A DNA stretch of 64,000 nucleotides from the NCBI GenBank assembly GCA_020137815.1, contig CM035359.1:1004023-1068022 (forward strand), given 5' to 3'. This document shows, in pieces, positions 37,000 through 61,937 of this stretch (within the stretch, counting starts at the first letter, position 1; the number at the start of each line of letters is the position of its first letter). Origin of the DNA: Hormiphora californensis (taxonomy: Eukaryota > Ctenophora > Tentaculata > Cydippida > Pleurobrachiidae). The position numbers and the translations under genes were made by a program. The notes under the pieces were generated by a model. That model ran no database searches. It saw only the letters and a list, made by a program, of their open reading frames with translations, and was not told the origin of the DNA.

Positions 37000-38690
37000 G
37001 GACAAGACTGTGAAAGTTTAAATTACTAGTGTTATTAGAAGTAAATAGGGTTCGGTTCGGTAAAAAAGTTTAGGGTTACGTTCGGTTACATAAATTTTTC
37101 TGGTACGTTATTCGGTGGAAAAAACTCCAGTTCGGTCGCTCAAAGAAAACTGTATGTGAGAAAGGATCGGTGATATTCATGACATGCTGACACTGTGTGT
37201 AGTTCCGAAAATCACTTGAAACTTTTCGGCACTGTGTTAGCTAGTTTGTTTCCGTCGTGCATTGCTGCTTTTCTATCGTCTGAATCTATACGAGCGTGGT
37301 CAACCATCTTTAAACCGCAATCAACTCCCTACCTCACAATTTCCTATGGCAACTTTCCCATTAGTAAACATTTCCCTGCTACTACTTTTATAACTCCACT
37401 GTGAAATTATCGGTGCCAAAACATTGTCAGTATGATGCCTTTTGTGCAATGTTTGCAGTAGTTCAACATGATTTTCGATTTGGTTTACTTTATGGTGTGC
37501 ACTGAACGGGAACCCAGTATACACGTAACACGAAACACTTGGTTTTTTCAAAACCTTTTTCAACAAGGTTGAGCTAGCTAGGCAAGGATAACACTTTATA
37601 CTGTTTGTGCCTTGTTCCGACTCAATTTTACCCGAGAATTGTATGCTGTATATACACAATACAGCTCTCTCACGGGCATGATCTGTGCCATTGTAGTATA
37701 GTAGTGGGTACACAAAGCATTGTATCTCTGGTTCAGGTGTGCATTCTCTGTGAAAGCATTAATGCTTTCGCAACCAATGCACAGATACAGAAGGTGGCTC
37801 TCTAAATTTAGAGAGCCACCTTCTGTATCTGTACCATTTAGAGAGCTATATACCCTGCTAACTTAAATAATGCGCCAGTGGCGAGAAGTCCCACTAGCGC
37901 GCTCTCGATAACCAGCCAGTCCAGCGGCAGATTATTTCCCACTGGCAGGTTATTTATTTTTAACTCCTACGTAACATTCAAAGTGTGTGTAAATGATCAG
38001 TTCTTACTAAAATACAGAGGGAACACTATGTGCAACACTTACACACTACATTGGAGAGAAAGAAAGGACACATTCCGTCAATTACTCTCTCTTTATCTCC
38101 CCTTTTGTCTCACTATCTCTTTCTCTGTGTTATTTGTGACATGCCCCTTATCAGGCTATTTCTTTCACTCTCTTTCCTTAGCAACTGCTTAGTAACTGTT
38201 ACCAAACAGTGTACACTCAATTGTGACGTGTTTTTAACTATTTCTCAGTTCTCTTTGTGTGTTTTGATTAGTGTTCTCTCTCTTGTTGGTGTGTAATACT
38301 TGAAATAAACAACTAAAGCAGGGTATATAACCCATAAACTCTGACCACTGGCACGTTATAGGTTTAAACCCCTCCGCCTCTCCCTCGGCTCCGCCTCGGG
38401 ATCGTCGTCGTGATTTAAACCAGTTTATCCGCCAGCGGCGGATAAACTCCAGCTAACTTCTCCCAGCGGCGCGCTGGGAGAAAGTTATCTGAAATAACGC
38501 GCCAGTGGCCAGAGTTTATGCCTCATATATATCTGTACCATTTAGCAAGACAATAGTCCACCATTGTTGAGATGACCAATGACCAGATAAGATCAGCCTA
38601 GTTCCACTCTTGTGTTTCTCTGTAGTCTTTTGTTTATAACCTCGCGGTATCCCCCCCCCCCCGATTGTTCACCATCAAAATTATAACTGT
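37000..38690. other. Intergenic region between kinase and receptor, shared 5' side
   Basis: The two genes are transcribed away from each other, so their promoters should lie here. I see a 52-bp perfect palindrome (37781-37832), a shorter palindrome GAAAGCATTAATGCTTTC (37752-37769), and two related blocks with GCGCCAGTGG (about 37871 and 38510). No coding region recognised. Confidence 0.5.
37781..37832. repeat. Perfect 52-bp palindrome
   Basis: ACAGATACAGAAGGTGGCTC begins it and the inverse ends it. The centre is CTCTAAATTTAGAG and there is no loop. Part of the arm (TTTAGAGAGC) recurs just downstream. Confidence 0.93.
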
Positions 38691-38703
38691 CTTTCAGCAC
38701 CAT

Positions 38704-51648
<12,945 letters not shown>

Positions 51649-51786
51649 CATTAAGATTGTTTACATATGTAATAATGATTTGCTGGACGAGGGCGGTGAG
51701 GGCGAAGATGTTGGCAATGCTAATTGTATTTAATTATTGAAAGTATATGAATGTTAATTCGACAGTGTTATTATCTGTTACAATTA

Positions 51787-52011
51787 CAGTGGTCATCCGA
51801 CATAATTGCCATACCTCGACGTGAAATTCGACCTGAATCTCGACCTGGAATGAGGCGCGCATTCGTAGTGAGCGAGACACAAAGACTAACGAGAGAGAAG
51901 AGTTGAAGCGCGACACCATTTGCTTACTGCGGCACATCTCTCTGATGCGCGCCTCATTCCAGGTCGAGATTCAGGTCGAATTTCACGTCGGGATATGTCG
52001 GATGACCACTG
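51787..52011. mobile_element. Foldback MITE in the receptor 3' region
   Basis: CAGTGGTCATCCGACATA to the inverse, flanked by TA on both sides. The arms include CTCGACCTGGAATGAGGCGC and its inverse. The TA target and CAGTG end suggest Tc1-mariner relatives. Confidence 0.82.
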
Positions 52012-52158
52012 TAACACATGTGTTTTGTCACGTTCGAGGGAAATCCCGTTCCACAACTGGTTTCATAGTCCACAGAACTAGGAGGGTCGGAGCACATGTT
52101 TTTGTTGTTGAAGTGGGCGCTGGGCGGTTACTGTAGTCTGCAGACTGTAAGGCACGTA

Positions 52159-52164
52159 AATAAA
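52159..52164 (+). terminator. Possible polyadenylation signal of the receptor gene
   Basis: AATAAA about 510 bases after the stop, downstream of the inserted MITE. No better signal is seen before it. Confidence 0.35.
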
Positions 52165-52249
52165 CTAATTATTAAACTTGGCAAATGAAATTTATCACGG
52201 AAATGTAAATATTGTGAGTCTCTTCAGTATTCCAGGGATGCTATTCCCC

Positions 52250-53030
52250 GTTAAAAGGCTTCTATTCGAGCAAAAGGGGTCCTCATAATGAAAAAATAGT
52301 AAAAAAATTCATAGATAAAGGTGCCAACGATCTCTGCTCAAACCTCCAGGGACGGCAGCGACGTTCAGGGGTGTGGGGGTAAAACCCCACCAAGCAGAGT
52401 CCAGGGGATGCAAGCCCCGGTTGTGGGTTGAGACTTGAGGGAGCAGAGCCCCCAAAAAATTGAAACCTCTTTTGTTGGCAAACGTTGCTGGCCCCCGATG
52501 TTCTGCGCCACGCGCAGCGCGGGATAAGGCAGCGCTTTTCAACCTCTTTTGACTTTTTGTGAAAAAATTTTTTTTCTAAAAGGGGGTTAAAATGGGATTA
52601 GATAACAATATCAATATGAAAATACCGGTCTCCCATGGAGGAGAAGATTAATAAATTACTGCATTGATTAAAATTGATTAAATTCGTTATTTGGTAGAAT
52701 TAAAAGTGTTATATAATAAGTTAATGTCATTGAGTTCGCTCTTATACTGCCTCGTTTTAGTGAACTTATTGCCTCTATGCCCTCTCAAGCTAATGACAGT
52801 TGTTCTGAGCAGGGTGAAAGACAACCGCTGCCTTTTTGTGAAAAACGAGGAAAAAGATGCAAATTTCCTGAAAAAAAACATTCACTTGATCCACGGCCAC
52901 GTAAATCTCTACTGTAGCGCGCGAAAAAACTCTCTTTGTGCTCTATCTGCCGTGCGTTACAGGTGAGCGCGCGCGTTCCTGAAATCTCTCAAAAGATTTT
53001 ATTTTGAGAGCCGTTAACAAAATTCCAAAA
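52250..53030. repeat. Dispersed repeat, copy 1
   Basis: Shares CTCAAACCTCCAGGGACGGC, CACCAAGCAGAGTCCAGGGG and GTGCGTTACAGGTGAGCGCG, in the same orientation and order, with 63370-63810. No coding region recognised. Confidence 0.8.
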
Positions 53031-53039
53031 CTAAAAATA

Positions 53040-54240
53040 AGCCCTCACTCGGTAGTGGAAGCTCTTACGGTAATTCCCACGCACCGTGGGAACATTTCCC
53101 ACGCCGCGCCCTCTTTTCCCACGCTTTGCTTTCGACGCGCAAAAAATTATCGCGCGTGACGTCTACTAAAATGTTGAGGATGCAGTTGTTAACAACATTG
53201 GGCCAATTTGGGTAGCGCCGCGAGCATCGGAGCACTGCAGCAGCAGCACGTCACTGAGAATTTCGTTACAATCACACTGCACACACATGCCACATTGCAT
53301 CAATGGATTGCATCATTGACGTTGGAACATCAATGAGGAACAGTTCGGTGGAAGGGAAACCAGTCCAAGAGTGCTGTCATGGCTGTAACCAGCCCCAGCG
53401 TCGTCTAATTACAACGATAAAGTATGAAAGTTTCACCCTCCGCCGAAACATTCCTAATTGATATATTGGGTACAAAATGAATATTCTTTGATTAGATGGA
53501 TTTATAACAAATTGAACGCAAAGTTCTAAGAAGACAGATCACAAACAATTGTTAACTTTCTGGACACTACTTATCGATCACAATATATGTATGTAATATT
53601 CTCAAAGAGTTTTGTTCAAACCCTAGAACATGGTAAAAAGAGTTCGTGATCTGATATCCTAATCTAACGATAATTATAGTCCTATAAATCTCAATTTACA
53701 GCAGCATCTTGTAGGGAATGCGGACAGTGACAGCTCCGTGTCTAACTTTAGTAGACGTGTCCGATGTCCGTACCGTAGTTAGTCGAATTCCGTTATATTA
53801 TTATGGGAAACGGGTCTAACGGCTGATTCAAGGCATCGATTTTAGATACACATATCTTGTAGATGGGATGATATTAATCGTCTAGAGAGGGTGTTGTAAC
53901 CAGTACTCGGCATAATCCTGGGAGGGGGAGGGAATGTTAGTTAAAAGAGCGTTCAGTACCATGCTCCTTTTATAATTTGGTTTATCGACTACTCAAAAAG
54001 ACAACCGTCTAGCTGAGAAAGAGACACAAATCATCTCTTCTGAGAAGGGATGATTTCAGTCTTCTCCGCTTCCTTCCTTATCTTAATGTGTCACATGGGG
54101 TGGGCCTCTATCAGAAATGACAAGAATCGATAATTTTGTACCTCTCATCTGGCCGGGATCCGAAGTGGCGGGGCAACTAAAATGTGGTTTGAATGGGAGC
54201 CTCTCTCATTATCTCTAGTGCTCGGTAGTCGGTCGTGGGT
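53040..54240. other. Intergenic stretch, no gene seen
   Basis: It contains a short GGTAGTGGAAGCTCTTACGG block whose inverse occurs at about 58690-58720. Otherwise no gene or clear repeat. Confidence 0.5.
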
Positions 54241-54244
54241 ACAG

Positions 54245-57200
54245 TTAGTCAGGACCTGCAAGGAGAGCTGTTATTACATATCTAGGTATGTATGATTGTG
54301 TAAAAATTCCCTCTCCTGAATTCCCCTCGACAATGTTCTTATGTTACATTTGTTCGCGGCGTGGTGAAGCAGGGTGGAACAAGACAATCAGGTTCAGTAC
54401 TCACCAGCTACACTGAGCAGTGTATCCTTAGGTATAATCTCAGTCGCCACTGCAGGACTACTCAACACCCTGATACAGCCCTGGAGTGTGTCGCTACCTC
54501 CCTGAATCAGAATGCAGAATGGTGATGCCAAGAGCCTGCCGAACTATTGTCACCGTCACTATTTGTTCGTAGTGTAGAGTTTTACTGATCGTCAAACCTA
54601 GAGGATGAACAGGGTTTAGAGAGATCTGCACTCGGTATCAGGGGAGTGTGAGCAGGTTGTTATGTTCTGAGTTCTGACCCTCCTAAAAATTTGTAAACAC
54701 ACAACAAGAATCCCATTCATCTCCATCTCCATCTCCATCTCCATCTCCATCTCCATCTCCATCTCCATCTCCATCTCCATCTCCATCTCCATCTCCATCT
54801 CCATCTCCATCTCCATCTCCATCTCCATCTCCATCTCCATCTCCATCTCCATCTCCATCTCCATCTCCATCTCCATCTCCATCTCCATCTCCATCTCCAT
54901 CTCCATCTCCATCTCCATCTCCATCTCCATCTCCATCTCCATCTCCATCTCCATCTCCATCTCCATCTCCATCTCCATCTCCATCTCCATCTCCATCTCC
55001 ATCTCCATCTCCATCTCCATCTCCATCTCCATCTCCATCTCCATCTCCATCTCCATCTCCATCTCCATCTCCATCTCCATCTCCATCTCCATCTCCATCT
55101 CCATCTCCATCTCCATCTCCATCTCCATCTCCATCTCCATTTCCATTTCCATTTCCATTTCCATTTCCATTTCCATTTCCATTTCCATTTCCATTTCCAT
55201 TTCCATTTCCATTTCCATTTCCATTTCCATCTCCATCTCCATCTCCATCTCCATCTCTATCTCTATCTCTAACAATTCGGCAGGTGCACAGTTGCTCGAC
55301 AGTCTATTTCTGGCTGCTATTTCTGGCTGCTATTTCTGGCTGCTAAATCTATTTCTGGCTGCTAAATCTATTTCTGGCTGCAAGCAGCCAGAAATAGATT
55401 TTAGCAGCCAGAAATAGGGTCTAGCAGCCAGAAATAGATTTTAGCAGTCAGAAACAGATTGTGAGTTCCCCGCCAATTGTCTTGCTATAAACAGTATTTA
55501 TGGCGGAGGAGACGGTTGAGGCGGGGTACAGGCTGGATGTTGAGGTAGGAAAGGAGCCGGAGACAGGGGAGGTGGCGGAGGTGGTAGGTATTCAGGGACT
55601 GGAGGGAAAGGAACAGGCGGAACCACTAAGACTTCATCCTCAGGTATAGGAGTGGTAGATGCTGGCTGGTGAGAGCGCTGGTCCAGATCGAGTATGGTGT
55701 AGTCCTCAGTCGGGCGCTGCTGCTGGTCCTGCTGCTGGACGTGTTGGCGAGGAAGATGGAACTGGTCCACTATGGTCCTCTCGATGTGCGTATTCGGGTC
55801 CAGGCTTACGGTCCTCGATACCTCCCGGCAGGCACACAGGTCGAAACACCGCAGGACCCGGAGCGGAGATATGGGCCTGTTCAGAGCGCAGGCCTGAATC
55901 TGGTGCCTTCCCTCTATAACTACTGCAGGGGATACCGATTACCGAATCACTTCACCGATTCGTCTCCCGTATCCCATACCCAATTAGCTGCAGATACCGA
56001 ATCACTTCACCGATTCGTCTCCCGTATCCCATACCCAATTAGTTGCAGATACCGAATCACTTCACCGATTCGTCTCCCGTATCCCATACCCAATTAGCTG
56101 CAGATACTGAATCACTTCACCGATTCGTCTCCCGTATCCCATACCCAATTAGCTGCAGATACGGGAGACGAATCGGTGAATTGATTCGGTATCTGCAACT
56201 AATTGGGTATAGCATACGGGAGACGAATCGGTGAAGTGATTCGGTATCCCCTGTATGGAGGGAAGACACCAGCTTTAGGCCTGCCCTCTGAACCGGCCCA
56301 CATCTCCGCTCCTGATCCTGCGGCGTTTCGACATGTGTGCCTGCCGGGAGGTATCGAGGACCGTAAACTTGGATCCGAATACGCACATCGAGAGGACCAT
56401 AGTGGACCAGTTCCTATGTGACCACCATCTTCCTCGCCAACACGTCCGGCAGCAGGACCAGCAGCAGCGCCCGACTGAGGATTACACCATACTCGATCTG
56501 GACCAGCGCTCTCACCAGCCAACATCTACCAATCCTATACCTGAGGATGAAGTCTTAGTGGTTCCGCCTGTCCCTTTCCCTCCAGTCCCTGAATACCTAC
56601 CACCTCCGTCACCTTCCCTGTCTCCGGCTCCTTTCTTACCTCAAAATCCAGTCTGTACTCCGCCTCCACCGTCTCCTCCGCCATAAATACTGTTTATAGC
56701 AAGACAATTGGCGGGGAACTCTGATCACAATCTGTTTCTGGCTGCTAGACCCTATTTCTGGCTGCTTGCAGCCAGAAATAGATTTAGCAGCCAGAAATAG
56801 ATTTAGCAGCCAGAAATAGCAGCCAGAAATAGCAGCCAGAAATAGCAGCCAGAAATAGCAGCCAGAAATAGCAGCCAGAAATAGACTGTCGAGCAACTGT
56901 GCACCTGCCAACAATTCTCCCTCCCTACTCACGGCGGAGTAACTTTTCAGCTACTATAGTGTAACTTAGCCTACAGTGCAACAAGGTCGAACAAGGCAAG
57001 GCAGGGGGTGTGATTTGATCGATACTGGAACTGGTAAGAGATTATAGCAAGTAGCAACGTGTGATCTGAAACTTACTCATGAGTGGTAAGTGCACTGCTA
57101 TCTCCATCCCCGATATTAAAGAGCATCTCCAGCTCTGCATCGGATGGGGGCACTGGACAAGATTGGCATTCATTACAGTTAGTCGGACCCTATTCTTGCA

Positions 57201-58347
57201 TTGTCGTAGTAGGCTGCCTGTTCGAATGATAGGCCACTAACGGGGACATCGTTTATTGCAGGGACAACGTCACCCGACCGGAGACGGCCATCTTGGTATA
57301 TTAGACCTGGGGGAAGAGGTGAGGTCAGTCAAGACTAGATCTGGTGAAGAGAGGATCAGGACCTGGTGATGGATATGTAATCAATAAACCTGGGTTTATA
57401 TGTAGCGGGTCACCCGCTAGGGTGATTCGCTGCACCATATACTGCCCGACCTGCGAAGCAGGGAGGGTGGTATATGGTATAAAACCCTACCAAAGGGAGG
57501 GGTTTATACTTTATATAAGCAAGGATTTATTGATTATAAGTTTTAGCGGCAAAAACATCCTTGCTTTTAATAGCGGGCGGGGTATATCAGACAAATTTTC
57601 ACCCGCTGACATTCATATATGGAAATGGAAGTGAATTTGATACTTTGTCCAAGTGCTCACACTTGCACTCTATGTTCCAAAATCCCCCTCTAAACTATAT
57701 ACAGCGTGCACTAACCTGTTGACACGATATTCTTGACAGCAAGATGTTCCTGTTCATTTAGACAGAGCGTCATACCAAGCCTGGAATTATTTTCTCTCAC
57801 AAACTCTACCACAAAGGGCCGATCCAAATATCTGTCCATCATATTGTACAGAGATGGTCGTGGTGTCGGGTAGATACACAGTGGTTTTACTAAACGATCT
57901 TCAACCTAGAGGATGATAGGGAGAGTTAATATTGTGCCTAGCTGTTAATAACTTTTTCATAGACATACAGTCGGACCCCGATTTAGTGGCATCATCGGGG
58001 GAAAATCCTGCCACTAAATCGGGGGCCACTAAATCGGGGTCCGACTGTATTGCCAATCTCCCTCTTGTGACTTGACTAGATGATAGACTTGACTAGATGA
58101 TAGAATATGTAGGTCATAGGTGCCCAGTGGAAAACCCCAACGGGGCACCTACCTATTCTATAATCTAGTGTGTGATCAGGTTACATAGTACCAATGGTAC
58201 CGTACCATTCGATCTAGTCTCTCTGTAGGGCCGTATCTTCACAGTTAGGAATCTTTTCTTAACATTTTTGTAGATTCTTAGTGCTCCCTCGTGAGACACA
58301 GGGACGGCACTCGTGGATGTCCGGGTGTCCGCGGACACCAAGGCCAA
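54245..58347 (-). CDS. Unrecognised multi-exon gene (two possible 3' ends, 5' end open)
   Basis: Phase-consistent exons: 57716-57905 (VEDRLVKPLCIYPTPRPS and on to NEQEHLAVKNIVSTV), 57077-57152 (PPSDAELEMLFNIGDGDS) and an exon entered at 55876 (EPISPLRVLRCFDLCACREV). From there two ends work. One runs on to the stop at 55498, with a Gln- and Pro-rich tail (VPPVPFPPVPEYLPP). The other uses a GTAAGC donor after 55810, then 54405-54501 (GGSDTLQGCIRVLSSP) and 54245-54255 (stop). A further stretch at 58165-58347 (ALRIYKNVKKRFLTVKIR) may be an upstream exon. I recognise no family. The exon at 55498-55876 lies in the left arm of an inverted duplication, whose right arm carries a second, oppositely oriented copy at about 56310-56686. 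Confidence 0.5.
54717..55271. repeat. CTCCAT hexanucleotide array, about 90 units
   Basis: A pure CTCCAT run to about 55140, then TTCCAT units, then CTCCAT and CTCTAT. The minus strand reads as a long Met-Glu ORF only because of the period. It would lie in an intron or the 3' part of the minus-strand gene. Confidence 0.97.
55282..56912. repeat. 1.6-kb inverted duplication containing an exon
   Basis: The left arm starts GTGCACAGTTGCTCGACAGT and the right arm ends with the inverse. Both arms contain TTTCTGGCTGCTA repeats, GGCGGGGAACT/AGTTCCCCGCC and the same Pro-rich coding stretch with about 5-10 percent difference. The middle (55930-56240) has about 55-bp tandem units (AATCACTTCACCGATTCGTC) that reverse orientation near 56160. 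Confidence 0.88.
57968..58047. mobile_element. Pogo-like MITE, minimal 80-bp copy
   Basis: CAGTCGGACCCCGATTTAGT to CGGGGTCCGACTG with TA on both sides; practically only the two ends. Confidence 0.87.
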
Positions 58348-58721
58348 AAAGACGGAGAAAGAAAAGAAAAAATGGAAAAAACCAAAAAGAATGGTGCTCC
58401 AACCACAATTTACAATTACTACAGAGTACAGAAGGGCAATTCTTTATCTTGTGTCACCTGTTTGGAGGTGAGCATCAGCAGCTGCAGCCTGCAGCCCCAT
58501 CTGAATGTCTTTCTTTTATGTAGGGAAACAACGAATCAAAGGAGCTTTGTCTAAAGAGTAAAAACTAAAAACTGAATCGAAGAAACGATAAATTTGAGAA
58601 ATCCACGCGCAGCCCAGCTGTTTTGTCAGCACTGTATATGCTTTCGGCGTGGGAAAAATGCGCGCAGCGTGAGAATTTCCCACGCTCGTGGGAATTACCG
58701 TAAGAGCTTCCACTACGGGGG

Positions 58722-58967
58722 CCAGCGTTAAAATCTGGGTGTTTCGTGAGTGCTGACAAACGGTTTTTTAGGGTTAGGGCTAAAGTAGGGTTAGGGTTAG
58801 GGTTGGGGTTTGGGTTGGGATTAGGCCTTGACATTGCCTACCAGATAAACTTTGAATTAGCCAAAACGGTTGAGTGGTTTGGCGGTTAGAGCCGTTTTAG
58901 TGAATCAACTTTTTTGGCAGCGCGCACCTGTAAACAGGCCTCCAAACACCCAGATCGTAACGGCGCC
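58722..58967. mobile_element. Mutator-like(?) MITE with telomere-like interior, copy 2
   Basis: Inverse of the element at 40787-41034: GGCCAGCGTTAAAATCTGGG at the left and CCCAGATCGTAACGGCGCCC at the right. It contains TTTAGGGTTAGGGCT and AGGGTTAGGGTTAGGGTTGG inside. It directly precedes the retrotransposon ORF. Confidence 0.75.
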
Positions 58968-58999
58968 CTCACTCGGGTTTTGCGAAGCTCCAATCGTCA

Positions 59000-61785
59000 T
59001 CGCTCCACCCCCTGATGAGATGAGGCTTGAAATTTTGCAGTTAGGAATTTATCATTATGTTCCTGACCACTTTTTAGTCACTCTTGAAGCCACAATAACT
59101 ATGCCACCGCCGGAGCCAAAAGTAATCAAGTCCAGAAAGCTAAAAGACATTCAAAGAGAAGACCTTGCTGAGGCTATTTTGGGGACTGACCTCTGTGGAG
59201 ATCTGCCTGAAGAACTGGAGGACTGCGTGAGACTATACAATAAGACTCTGCGTGATATCCTAGATGAGTTAGCTCCAATCGAGAAAATGATTATGAAGCA
59301 CAGGAAGCGCAACAGATGGTGGACACCAAAATGCCAACAACTAAAAAGAAAGAGACGTGCAGCAGAAAGACGGTGGCTAAAAGCTCGCCTGAACTCAAAT
59401 GATCGTGGAAGACTAACAAAAATGTTTACTGCATGGAAAAACGCCAGTAGAGAAGCAGCAACTCTAATCTGTAATTCTCGTTCCCAATACTACTTCTCAC
59501 GCCTGGACAAACTGACTACAGATGGAAAAGCCACATTTGCTATAGTAAATAAGTTGCTTGATATCGAGAAAACACCTACAGAGCTGCCATCTCAACACTC
59601 TCCTGATGCTTTAGTAACCAAGTTCAACGAGTTCTTCAGAAATAAAGTGGCTAAGATCTACAATGATATTGAGAAGCTTCCATATGTCACAACTCAACCG
59701 TCTTCTAGCCCTCCTGCTCCTGCTCTCCCTGGACCTCCCGTTCCTGCTCTCCCTGGCCCTCCTGTTCCTGCTCTCCCTGATTCTCCTGTTCCCGCTCTCC
59801 CTAGCCCTCCTGCTTTCGCTGGCCCTTCTGTTCCTGGTCTCCCTGGCCCTCCTACTCCTGCTCTCCCTGTTCCTGGCCCTTTTGTATCTGCTATCCCTGG
59901 CCCTCCTACTTCTGCTCTCCCTGTTCCTGGCCCTCCTGTTCCCGCTCTCCCCAGCCCTCCTGCTCCTGCTCTCCCTGTTCCTGGCCCTTCTGTTCCTGCT
60001 CTCCCTGGCCCTCCTACTCCTGCTCTCCCTGCTCCTGGCCCTCCTGTTCCTGCTCTCCCCAGCCCTCCTGCTCCTGCTCTCCCTAGCCCTCCTGCTCCTG
60101 CTCTCCCTGGACCTCCTGTTCCTGTTATCCCTAGCCCTCCTGCTCCTGATATCCCTAGCCGTGCTACATCACCTCCCAAACTAATATGCTTTCAGCCAGT
60201 CACTGATGAAGATTTGCTCAAAATTATCCGTGGAATGCAGAAAAAGTCTTGTTCTCTTGACCCGATGCCATCCACAATGGTATCTTCTGTTCTTATTGAG
60301 CTTCTTCCGGCTATCTCCAAAATCATCAACGACAGTCTAAAGACAGGAATTTTCCCTACCAAGTTCAAAGAAGCAGTCATCAGGCCGGCATACAAAGGAA
60401 AAGGTCTTGACCCTGAAGATCTTGGCAGCTACCGCCCGATCAGTAATCTACCATTTGTGTCAAAGATCATTGAGAAATGTGTATCTTTACAGTTGACCGA
60501 CCATTTAGAGAGCCATCAGTTGCTATCGGGAGTTCAATCTGCTTACCGCAAACACCATAGTTGTGAGACTGCAACACTAAAAGTTGTTAACGATCTTCTG
60601 CTACTGCTTGATAAGAAGTCAAAGGCTGTGCTACTACTGCTGGACCTATCTGCAGCATTTGACACAGTTCAACACAGCAAACTACTAAAGAAGATGCGGA
60701 CGGACTACGGAATAGAAGATACTGCTCTCGCCTGGTTCAAATCATATCTCACAGGTCGGTCCACCTCGGTACAAATTGGAGATGCACGATCAAGATCGAT
60801 AGAGGTGGATATTGGTGTGCCGCAGGGTAGCATCCTAGGGCCTATTCTCTTCATTATGTATACCAAAGAGCTCCAGTCGATTGCGGAAAAGCATGGTCTT
60901 AACATTCACCTCTTCGCTGACGACACCCAGATCTATACTAGTTTTAGGCCGGAAACCTTTGACTTTGTTGTGCATAAATTACAAAATTGTATCAGTGACA
61001 TCAAGCAATGGATGAAGCAAAACTACCTCAAGCTAAATGCCAGTAAAACGGAAATTCTGATACTCAACCACAAAGCCGACCGCACTCCTGGGCCAACTGG
61101 ATTAGTGATTGAAAAAGATGAAAGTCCAATTGTACAGTCTACGGAAATCGAATCAACGACAAGTGCCCGTAATCTCGGTATTTGGCTCGATCCCACCCTC
61201 TCAATGGCAAGCCATATCTCGAAAATTGTCCAAGCATGTAATATGCAACTTCTGAATCTGTGGAGGATAGCTAGAAAACTTCCCAGGCAACTGAAAATCA
61301 AGCTAGTGCATTCGTTAATACACTCTCGCCTAGACTATGGAAATGCCCTACTCTATGGTGCCACAGAATCTGATTTAAACCGCCTCCAAAAGGTCCAAAA
61401 CAGTGCTGTACGGTTCGTCTATGGAACAAGAAAGAGGAGAGGAGTGACCCAGATGCGGAAAGACCTACACTTCCTTCCGATCAAAAGCAGAATCATCTTC
61501 AAAATCTGCTTACTAACATACAAATCCATCAATGGAATGGCTCCCCCCTACATCTCCAACCTCATCCCCCTCCGGAAGCCAAAGGTCAAGGTAGTCAGGG
61601 CAGACGAGGATAGCACACTCCTCCACAAACCATACACACACAAGTACACAGCCACTAGTAGAGCCTTTAGTATTAGTGCACCTAAATTGTGGAATGAGTT
61701 GCCGAAAACCCTGCGAGAAAGTGAATCTGTCGATGTGTTTAAACAGCAACTTAAAACTTACCTCTTTAAGAAAGCTTATTGCTAA
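59000..61785 (+). mobile_element. 5'-truncated non-LTR retrotransposon (CR1/L2-like), reverse transcriptase
   Basis: An ORF is open from 58870, but its first about 35 codons come from the adjoining MITE. The element proper begins at the end of an endonuclease domain (VPDHFLVTLEATI, cf. the SDH motif). After a basic linker (KRNRWWTPKCQQL) the reverse transcriptase carries SYRPISNLPFVSKIIEK, QSAYRKHHSCETA, LLDLSAAFDTV, VPQGSILGPILF, the catalytic LFADDTQIY and LNASKTEILIL. A thumb/C-terminal part runs to KTYLFKKAYC. A Pro-rich block of about 150 residues (PALPGPPVP repeats, 59695-60165) lies between linker and polymerase and is unusual for the family. No frame break is seen in the polymerase, so the copy is young. 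It cannot be autonomous without the endonuclease. Confidence 0.88.
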
Positions 61786-61937
61786 GTGTCTCTCATTATC
61801 GGTGATATTTTACACAGTGATCACTACCAGCACGGCGTGCCCGAGGGTAGTTTAACATTTGTTTGAGTGCACACCTCCAATTCCGGTTGTAACTGGTCGG
61901 GAAGACCTCCCTGAAGGTCGTGGCGGTGCGGGAAAAA

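Noticed and set aside
54616-55275. Met-Glu repeat ORF on the minus strand
   Set aside because: Product of the CTCCAT hexanucleotide array. The flanking residues do not look like protein and no splice context supports it.
59663-60184. Leu-rich and Gly-rich ORFs overlapping the retrotransposon on both strands
   Set aside because: Shadow frames of the Pro-rich repeat in the reverse transcriptase ORF.
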